64,000 nt of DNA from Mycolicibacterium aichiense (GTDB taxonomy: Bacteria > Actinomycetota > Actinomycetes > Mycobacteriales > Mycobacteriaceae), in NCBI RefSeq assembly GCF_010726245.1, contig NZ_AP022561.1:62001-126000 (forward strand), in the 5' to 3' direction. A program made the translations under genes and the position numbers. The stretch's first letter is position 1. Every line of letters starts with the position of its first letter. Positions 58,788 through 64,000 of the stretch are shown in pieces. The notes below the pieces were generated by a model. The model was not told the origin of the DNA, made no database searches, and was given only the letters and a program-made list of their open reading frames with translations.

Positions 58788-59255
58788 TCATGCGGCCCGG
58801 GTTCGCACCCCAAGCACCGGTTGCCGGCTTCGGAGATCGCAGAAGTCCGCGGCCCACGGCCACCGGCCACGACCATCCGACCAGACCAGCTGCAATGCAC
58901 GAATCTCCCTGCCGTAGAGGGCGGTCGCGAAACCCATGTGGGCATCGGGATGTTCGACCTCGACGACCTCGAGCATCGGACCGCCGCAGAGGGTGAACTG
59001 CTGGCCGGCGGTCAGCTCGGCTCCCCGGACCACGAGCTCGGCCGACTTGCTCAGCAGGCGCGCGGCCCGCTGTGGTGACACATTCGTCATCAGCAGTTCG
59101 GGGACGTCGTAGTCGCTCAAACCGACCGTGTACGCGAACGGCATGCGGGGCGATTCGACGTATTGAACCGCCCACCCACGCCGCAGGATCTTGGCGCGGA
59201 CCTCGTCGAGATAGTCGGCGACGGTGTTGTTCGGGTGGTCGCACAACCAGCACAT
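58788..59255 (-). CDS. DUF4262 domain protein
   Basis: This 155-residue protein begins MCWLCDHPNNTVADYLDEV and has AYTVGLSDYDVPELLMTN, the DUF4262 signature seen in actinobacterial proteins of unknown function. The ATG at 59255 follows AAAGGGG. No membrane segment is seen. The N-terminal CWLC pair might bind metal. It lies between nagA and the Ag85 gene and may be the last gene of the minus-strand group. Confidence 0.82.
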   Translation of the reverse strand: MCWLCDHPNNTVADYLDEVRAKILRRGWAVQYVESPRMPFAYTVGLSDYDVPELLMTNVSPQRAARLLSKSAELVVRGAELTAGQQFTLCGGPMLEVVEVEHPDAHMGFATALYGREIRALQLVWSDGRGRWPWAADFCDLRSRQPVLGVRTRAA

Positions 59256-59341
59256 TGCTGGGCCCCTTTCGTCAGGTCGACGGCGTAGGAGACACGATGC
59301 ACCCTGGGTACGACAAAAACTCGAACAGACGTTCGCCGTGC

Positions 59342-60472
59342 TCAGCGCGGGACCCACGCACCGCCGCAGAGCACGTCGGTGACGGCGAGTTCGTCGTCCA
59401 GCGCGACCAGGTCGGCGCGTGCGTCGGCGACCAGTTCCGGGAACGGAAGTCCCAGTGCGCGGGCTGGATTCAGCGACGACTGGCGCACCGCGAGTAGCAG
59501 CGCCTCGTCGCGGGGCAGTCCGCTGCTGGCGACGGCGAATCCGAACACCCGGTCCATCGTCGCGGTGCTGCCCGCGATCGTCGCCGTCCCGGCCAGCCGG
59601 GCCACCCCATCGGCGACCTCGACGTCCATTCGACCGATCTGGTACCGACCGTCGCTCACCCCGGCTGCCGCCATCGCGTCGGTGACGAGCGTCAGCCGCT
59701 CGGGACCGGCGGCCCGGACCACGTGCCGGTACAGCGCGGCGTCGACGTGTACGCCGTCGGCGATCAACTCGACCGTCACCCGGGGGTCTTCGAGCAGCGC
59801 GATCACCGGGCCCGGCTCCCGGTGGTGGATCGGGCGCATCGCGTTGAACAGGTGCGTGCCCACCGTGGCACCGGCACTGATCGCCGCGCGGGTCTGCTCG
59901 TAGGTCGCCTCCGTGTGTCCGACCGCTGCCACCGCGCCCGCCGCAACGATCCGCTCGATCGCAGCCAGCGCACCCGGACGCTCTGGTGCGAGAGTGACCA
60001 TCCGGATGGCTCCGGCGCCGGCGTGCAGCAGCGTGTCCACCTCGATGGGGTCCGGATCACGCAGCAGGACGGGATCGTGCGCCCCGCAGCGCTGAACGGA
60101 CAGCCACGGGCCTTCCAGGTGAACCCCGGCAAGCAGGCCATCGCGCACAAGGCCAGCCAGCACCTCGACCTGATGCAGCAGTTCGGCCGGGGCGGCCGAC
60201 ACCAGCGACGCGATCAGGGTCGTGGTGCCGTGCCGGCGGTGAAGCTCCACAGCGGCCGCCGTGCCATCCGTCGTTGCCGCCGAGAAATCGGACCCGCCGC
60301 CACCGTGGACGTGGGTGTCGACGAAACCGGGCACCACGGTCTCGCGCTCACAGTCGGCGGCTCGCGGCGGCGGACCGGCACCGAGAGCCCGCACTGATGC
60401 GCCGGACACCTCAATCCAGCCTGGCCGCAACAACTCTCGGCCAGTCAGCAAGGTCGCAGCGGCGATCAGCAC
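59342..60472 (-). CDS. nagA: N-acetylglucosamine-6-phosphate deacetylase
   Basis: This 376-residue amidohydrolase has the first-strand HVHGGG site (His54, His56), HLEGP near 116, GHTEATYEQ, HLFNAM and the catalytic VTDAM motif. It deacetylates GlcNAc-6-phosphate to glucosamine-6-phosphate, the step before NagB. GTG start directly follows the nagB stop, so the two genes form one unit with crr on the minus strand. Confidence 0.94.
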   Translation of the reverse strand: MLIAAATLLTGRELLRPGWIEVSGASVRALGAGPPPRAADCERETVVPGFVDTHVHGGGGSDFSAATTDGTAAAVELHRRHGTTTLIASLVSAAPAELLHQVEVLAGLVRDGLLAGVHLEGPWLSVQRCGAHDPVLLRDPDPIEVDTLLHAGAGAIRMVTLAPERPGALAAIERIVAAGAVAAVGHTEATYEQTRAAISAGATVGTHLFNAMRPIHHREPGPVIALLEDPRVTVELIADGVHVDAALYRHVVRAAGPERLTLVTDAMAAAGVSDGRYQIGRMDVEVADGVARLAGTATIAGSTATMDRVFGFAVASSGLPRDEALLLAVRQSSLNPARALGLPFPELVADARADLVALDDELAVTDVLCGGAWVPR

Positions 60473-61258
60473 TCAGATGCCCTGCCATGACGGCTTGGAC
60501 AGGTAGGTCTCCCGGTAGTAATCCGCCAGCTGCAGCCGCCGAGCCGCGCCGCCGTCGAGCAGGACCGTCACGTGCGGGTGGTGCTGCAGGATGGTGGCCG
60601 GCCACATCGCGCTCACGGGTCCTTCCACCAGCTGATGCACCGCCTCGGCCTTGCTTCGGCCGAGGGCCACCAGGACGACGTGACGCGCCGCCATGATCGT
60701 GCCCAACCCCTGGGTGAGGCAGTGCGTCGGGACCAGGTCGACGTCGTCGCCGAAGAAGCGGGCGTTGTCGATTCGGGTCTGGCGCGTCAGCGTTTTGATC
60801 CGGGTGCGCGACGCCAGCGACGACCCGGGCTCGTTGAAGCCGATGTGGCCGTCGGTGCCGATGCCCAGGATCTGCAGGTCGATGCCGCCGGTTGCGGCGA
60901 TGGCCGCCTCGTACTCGGCGCACGCCGCCGGAATGTCCTCGGCCAGCCCGTCGGGGCCGGCCACCGTGCCCGGCGCGAAATCGACGCGTGAGACGAACAC
61001 GGTGTCAATGACGGTGCGGTAGCGCTCGGGATGTTCGGCAGGCAACCCGACGTACTCGTCGAGGGTGAAGCCGCGAGCGTGCCGAAACGAGATGCGCCCC
61101 GCGTCGCACCGGGCGACGAGCTCGTCGTAGATCGCCAGCGGGGACGAGCCGGTGGCCAGTCCCAGCACCGCGGCCGGCTTGCGGGCGAGCAGCGCCTCGA
61201 CGGCATCGGCGGCGACGGTGCCGATCTGCGCGGCGTCGGGGAGGATGACGACTTCCAT
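60473..61258 (-). CDS. nagB: Glucosamine-6-phosphate deaminase
   Basis: This 261-residue enzyme has LATGSSPLAIY, FTLDEYVGL and the catalytic GIGTDGHIGFNEP motif with RTRIKTLTRQTR. It converts glucosamine-6-phosphate to fructose-6-phosphate and ammonia. It lies 6 bp downstream of crr and directly upstream of nagA. Length is normal for the family. Confidence 0.95.
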   Translation of the reverse strand: MEVVILPDAAQIGTVAADAVEALLARKPAAVLGLATGSSPLAIYDELVARCDAGRISFRHARGFTLDEYVGLPAEHPERYRTVIDTVFVSRVDFAPGTVAGPDGLAEDIPAACAEYEAAIAATGGIDLQILGIGTDGHIGFNEPGSSLASRTRIKTLTRQTRIDNARFFGDDVDLVPTHCLTQGLGTIMAARHVVLVALGRSKAEAVHQLVEGPVSAMWPATILQHHPHVTVLLDGGAARRLQLADYYRETYLSKPSWQGI

Positions 61259-61264
61259 CAGACC

Positions 61265-61735
61265 CTACTTATCGGCAGTGAAAAGTAGTGATCCCGCGGC
61301 GATTTCGGCACCCGTCGCGACGTCGTCACCTACCACGATGTTGCCCGGCTCCCGTTCGTCCATCACCACAACCGGAACGATCGGGTTCAACCCCGCCGCC
61401 ACCACCGATGGGACGTCATAGGTGATCATCGTCTGACCGGCGGTCACGGTGTCGCCCTCGCTGACGTGGGCGCTGAAACCCGCCCCCTGCAATGCGACTG
61501 TGTCGAGCCCGAGATGAACCAGCACGCCGACGTTCTCGCTCGTCACGATGATGTAGGCGTGCGGCATCAGCTTGATGACGCGACCGCTGACCGGTGCCAC
61601 CGCATCGATGATGTCGTGTGGCGGATCGACCGCGGCGCCGTATCCCACCATGCCTTGGGCGAAAACGGGATCGGGTACGTCGCCGAGCGTGACGGCACGC
61701 CCGGGGACCGGCGCGTGGACGGACGTTGTGCTCAT
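61265..61735 (-). CDS. crr: PTS glucose/GlcNAc-type EIIA component
   Basis: This 156-residue EIIA has the phospho-accepting His74 (VLVHLGLDTV) and the accessory His59 (LMPHAYII), and the FAQGMVGYGAAVDP region typical of Crr-like domains. It passes phosphate from HPr to the EIIB domain of the divergent nagE. The ATG at 61735 overlaps a small dyad; an ATG at 61747 is an alternative start. Confidence 0.92.
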   Translation of the reverse strand: MSTTSVHAPVPGRAVTLGDVPDPVFAQGMVGYGAAVDPPHDIIDAVAPVSGRVIKLMPHAYIIVTSENVGVLVHLGLDTVALQGAGFSAHVSEGDTVTAGQTMITYDVPSVVAAGLNPIVPVVVMDEREPGNIVVGDDVATGAEIAAGSLLFTADK

Positions 61736-61748
61736 TGTCGAAGACAAT
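61734..61748. promoter_or_regulatory. ATTGTC-N3-GACAAT dyad at the crr start
   Basis: A perfect 6-bp inverted repeat with a 3-nt centre overlaps the crr start codon in the divergent region between crr and nagE. It may be an operator for a GntR-type amino-sugar regulator, though it does not match the Streptomyces DasR site (no AGACCA core). Confidence 0.4.
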
Positions 61749-61846
61749 AGAGAGTCGACCCACGTAGCCGCGGCGGAAACAGCGCCTCACCTCCGGCGAT
61801 TTGTCTAAGCTTCGGCTGTGCTGCGACAACGGGAGGCCGGCCGGTC

Positions 61847-63415
61847 ATGAGTGAAACCACCAAAGACTCAGGCGCACAGCAAAAGTCGGGGCTGCGCATA
61901 CCAGGCTTCGCACAGCTGCAACGGCTCGGTAAGAGCCTGATGCTGCCGATCGCCGTGCTTCCGGCGGCGGGCATCCTGCTGCGGCTCGGCCAGGACGACC
62001 TGCTGGGCCGGATCAAGGCGCCGGTGATCGGTCCGTTCTTCCAGGCGATGAGCGCGGCAGGGGGCGCGCTGTTCAACAATCTCGCGTTGTTGTTCGCCGT
62101 CGGCGTCGCGATCGGTTTCGCCCGCAAGGCAGACGGGTCGACCGCGTTGTCGGCGGTCGTCGGCTACCTGGTGATGCAGGCCGTCTTCAAGACGATGTCG
62201 CCGTTCGTCCTTGCGGGGCAACTCGACAAGGCCGGCGAACAAGCGCAGATCAACTACAGCGTGTTTGGCGGGATCGTGATCGGCCTGCTCACCGCGTGGC
62301 TGTTCGACAAGTACCACACCATCACGTTGCCGCCGTACCTCGGCTTCTTCGGTGGCAGGCGCTTCGTCCCGATCGTCGTATCGCTGGTGAGCCTTGTGGT
62401 GTCGTTCGCGATGAGCTACTTCTATCCGATCTTTGACGCGGGGCTCACCGGCCTGGGCCATTTCATCGGCGGTGCCGGTGCGCTCGGCGCGTTCGTCTAC
62501 GGCTTCGCCAACCGCATGCTGATTCCGCTGGGGCTGCACCACATCCTGAACTCGTATGTGTGGTTCATCTATGGCAGCTATCCGAGCGGCGACGGGCATG
62601 TGGTCACCGGTGAACTCAGCCGGTTCGCCGCAGGTGACCCCAGCGCGGGGCTGCTGACCTCAGGCTTCTACCCGATCCTGATGTTCGGCCTGCCCGGCGC
62701 GGCGTTGGCGATGATCCATGTGGCGAACAAGAAACAGCGCAAGGTCGCCTTCGGCATCCTGTCTGCCGCCGCGCTGACCGCGTTCCTCACCGGTGTCACC
62801 GAACCGCTGGAGTTCGCCTTCATGTTCGTGGCGTTCCCGCTCTACATCGTGCACGCGGTGCTGACCGGTCTGTCGCTTGCCGTCGCCTACCTTCTCGACA
62901 TCCACCTGGGCTTCTCGTTCTCGGCCGGACTGATCGATCTGCTGCTCTATGGCACCGCACCGGCGGCCAAGAACATTCCGCTGCTGATCGTCATGGGCCT
63001 GGTCTTCTTCGCGGTGTACTACCTGCTGTTCCGGTTCGCGATCACCCGGTGGAACATGCGCACCCCCGGCCGCGAACCCGACGCCGAGTTCGACGCCGAG
63101 GAGCGGGCGAACCTGGGCGAGGGCGCCGAGTCGGCCACCGCCGTCGAGGCCGGGGGCGCGGTGAAGACGGCGCCCGCGATCGCGGACAGCAGGGCCGAAA
63201 AACTGATCGCGGCATTCGGCGGGCGAGAGAACCTGCGCAGCGTGGACGCCTGCATCACCCGACTGCGGATGGAGGTCGTGGACCCCGGCAAAGTCGACCA
63301 GAACCGGCTGAAAAGCCTTGGCGCCGCCGGCGTGATCGAGGTGGGCAACAACGTTCAGGCCGTGTTCGGGACCCAGGCCGAGGTGCTGAAGAACGAGATC
63401 AACGACGCGCTGTGA
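61847..63415 (+). CDS. nagE: GlcNAc-type PTS EIICB transporter
   Basis: This 522-residue permease has a ten-helix EIIC domain (about 20-410) with the GITEPLEF-like motif GVTEPLEFAFMF and a C-terminal EIIB domain with Cys469 in SVDACITRLR. A linker rich in Ala/Glu separates them. It imports and phosphorylates GlcNAc using phosphate from Crr. It is divergent from crr-nagB-nagA, and the four genes form a full uptake-and-deacetylation route as in M. smegmatis. Confidence 0.93.
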   Translation: MSETTKDSGAQQKSGLRIPGFAQLQRLGKSLMLPIAVLPAAGILLRLGQDDLLGRIKAPVIGPFFQAMSAAGGALFNNLALLFAVGVAIGFARKADGSTALSAVVGYLVMQAVFKTMSPFVLAGQLDKAGEQAQINYSVFGGIVIGLLTAWLFDKYHTITLPPYLGFFGGRRFVPIVVSLVSLVVSFAMSYFYPIFDAGLTGLGHFIGGAGALGAFVYGFANRMLIPLGLHHILNSYVWFIYGSYPSGDGHVVTGELSRFAAGDPSAGLLTSGFYPILMFGLPGAALAMIHVANKKQRKVAFGILSAAALTAFLTGVTEPLEFAFMFVAFPLYIVHAVLTGLSLAVAYLLDIHLGFSFSAGLIDLLLYGTAPAAKNIPLLIVMGLVFFAVYYLLFRFAITRWNMRTPGREPDAEFDAEERANLGEGAESATAVEAGGAVKTAPAIADSRAEKLIAAFGGRENLRSVDACITRLRMEVVDPGKVDQNRLKSLGAAGVIEVGNNVQAVFGTQAEVLKNEINDAL

Positions 63416-63605
63416 CGGGCGGCCGAGCAGTATCGCTGAAACGGGGAAGTGTCGCACCCGCAGCGCATAGATCGCGTAAAGGAAACGCATAGGCTTCGAA
63501 CCTTTACGGTTCCGTGCTCAAAGTGTGACCTGAGTAGACCACTGTTACCGAAGTGACATCAGTGGCTCTTGCTGTGAGCCGATCGAGCCAGAGTTGGGGA
63601 CCCAC

Positions 63606-64000
63606 ATGACCGTGCACATTTTCGATCGTGAATCGACCGGCGGCACCTCCTTTGCACTGCGATCGCTGATCGCGATGACAGGTGCATTTCTCGCCGCCGG
63701 AGCGTGGCCGGCGCCCGCCCATGCGGATACCGCCGGCGTCAGCAATCTGCTCAACTCCACCGGTATCAGCCAGCTGATCGAGCAGATCGGCCAACAGATC
63801 TGCCCGATGCTGGTCAAGCCGGGCAGCAGCCTGGTCTCCAATGCCACCACAGCCAGCGGGCACGGCGGTCTTGCCTCCCAGGTGACCGGGTTCGTTGCCG
63901 AGCAGGCCATCCGGTCTCAGTGTCCGGCGGTGATGACCGAGCTCGCCAATGGGAACTTCGCGCCGCTGATGCAGATGCTCAGCACCGCCAACCAGGCGTC
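63606..64000 (+). CDS. Secreted protein of unknown function (3' truncated by window edge)
   Basis: The frame is open at the right edge, with at least 131 residues. A signal peptide is evident (about 1-40, ending AHADT), followed by a helical domain with three cysteines (QICPML, SQCPAV). The pattern resembles mycobacterial exported proteins of unknown role (Ser/Gly-rich helical repeats). The upstream 190 bp carries two short stems (CCACTG/CAGTGG and GGCTC/GAGCC at 63536-63585) and a GGGGACCC site before the ATG. Confidence 0.8.
   Translation, partial: MTVHIFDRESTGGTSFALRSLIAMTGAFLAAGAWPAPAHADTAGVSNLLNSTGISQLIEQIGQQICPMLVKPGSSLVSNATTASGHGGLASQVTGFVAEQAIRSQCPAVMTELANGNFAPLMQMLSTANQA

Overview
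The window is high-GC actinobacterial chromosome and reads as a fast-growing, environmental Mycobacterium (Mycolicibacterium type). The genus-level markers are an antigen-85 mycolyltransferase, a HadA/HadB-type mycolate dehydratase, an MmpL transporter, a ThrE-type exporter, two proteins of mycothiol-linked families (DinB/MDMPI and Rv2466c-like), a cutinase, a Tat-exported DUF1906 protein and many short-chain dehydrogenases. I see no tRNA, rRNA, IS element, prophage or CRISPR array. The gene at each end is cut by the window edge.

Layout. 1-4.1 kb: a hybrid histidine kinase with three receiver domains, overlapping CheR-like and CheB-like genes. 4.1-10.2 kb: a fused HadA-HadB dehydratase, a zinc-ribbon/DUF2510 membrane protein, a LysR regulator divergent from an SDR/SnoaL pair, an MFS carrier and another SDR. 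10.2-17 kb: release factor 3, two translationally coupled secreted C39-like paralogues (one without the catalytic cysteine) and a DUF3516 helicase. 17-25.8 kb: sulfite oxidase, an MHS-type transporter, a ThrE exporter, an unknown gene behind a sigma-F-like promoter, and an MmpL plus TetR that share an operator-like motif. 25.8-30.8 kb: an L,D-transpeptidase coupled to a DUF1906 protein, then a nitroreductase/oxidoreductase/hydrolase/SDR run. 31.5-36.9 kb: a four-gene amidohydrolase/acyl-CoA dehydrogenase operon divergent from a TetR. 37-44.5 kb: TenA, a polysaccharide deacetylase, a tandem Lrp regulator, an LLM flavoprotein, a rifamycin-monooxygenase-like gene behind a near-consensus rifamycin-associated element (RAE), a cutinase, an NmrA-like protein and a nitroreductase. 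44.6-51.8 kb: a large LuxR (LAL) regulator followed by a tight seven-gene operon headed by an ECF sigma factor. 52-59.3 kb: NUDIX, nickel superoxide dismutase with its S26 processing peptidase divergent, CsbD, cell-wall lytic enzymes, thiol-linked proteins and Ag85. 59.3-63.4 kb: a GlcNAc PTS locus (nagA, nagB, crr on one strand, nagE divergent).

The strongest leads are: the RAE upstream of the flavin monooxygenase; a nickel-hook variant (Pro to Tyr) in NiSOD with overlapping divergent leaderless promoters; the ATGA-coupled peptidase/pseudo-peptidase pair; the matching inverted repeats upstream of mmpL and its neighbouring tetR; and an ECF-headed operon with no anti-sigma gene. Gene calls rest on motif and family recognition by eye. 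No searches were run.
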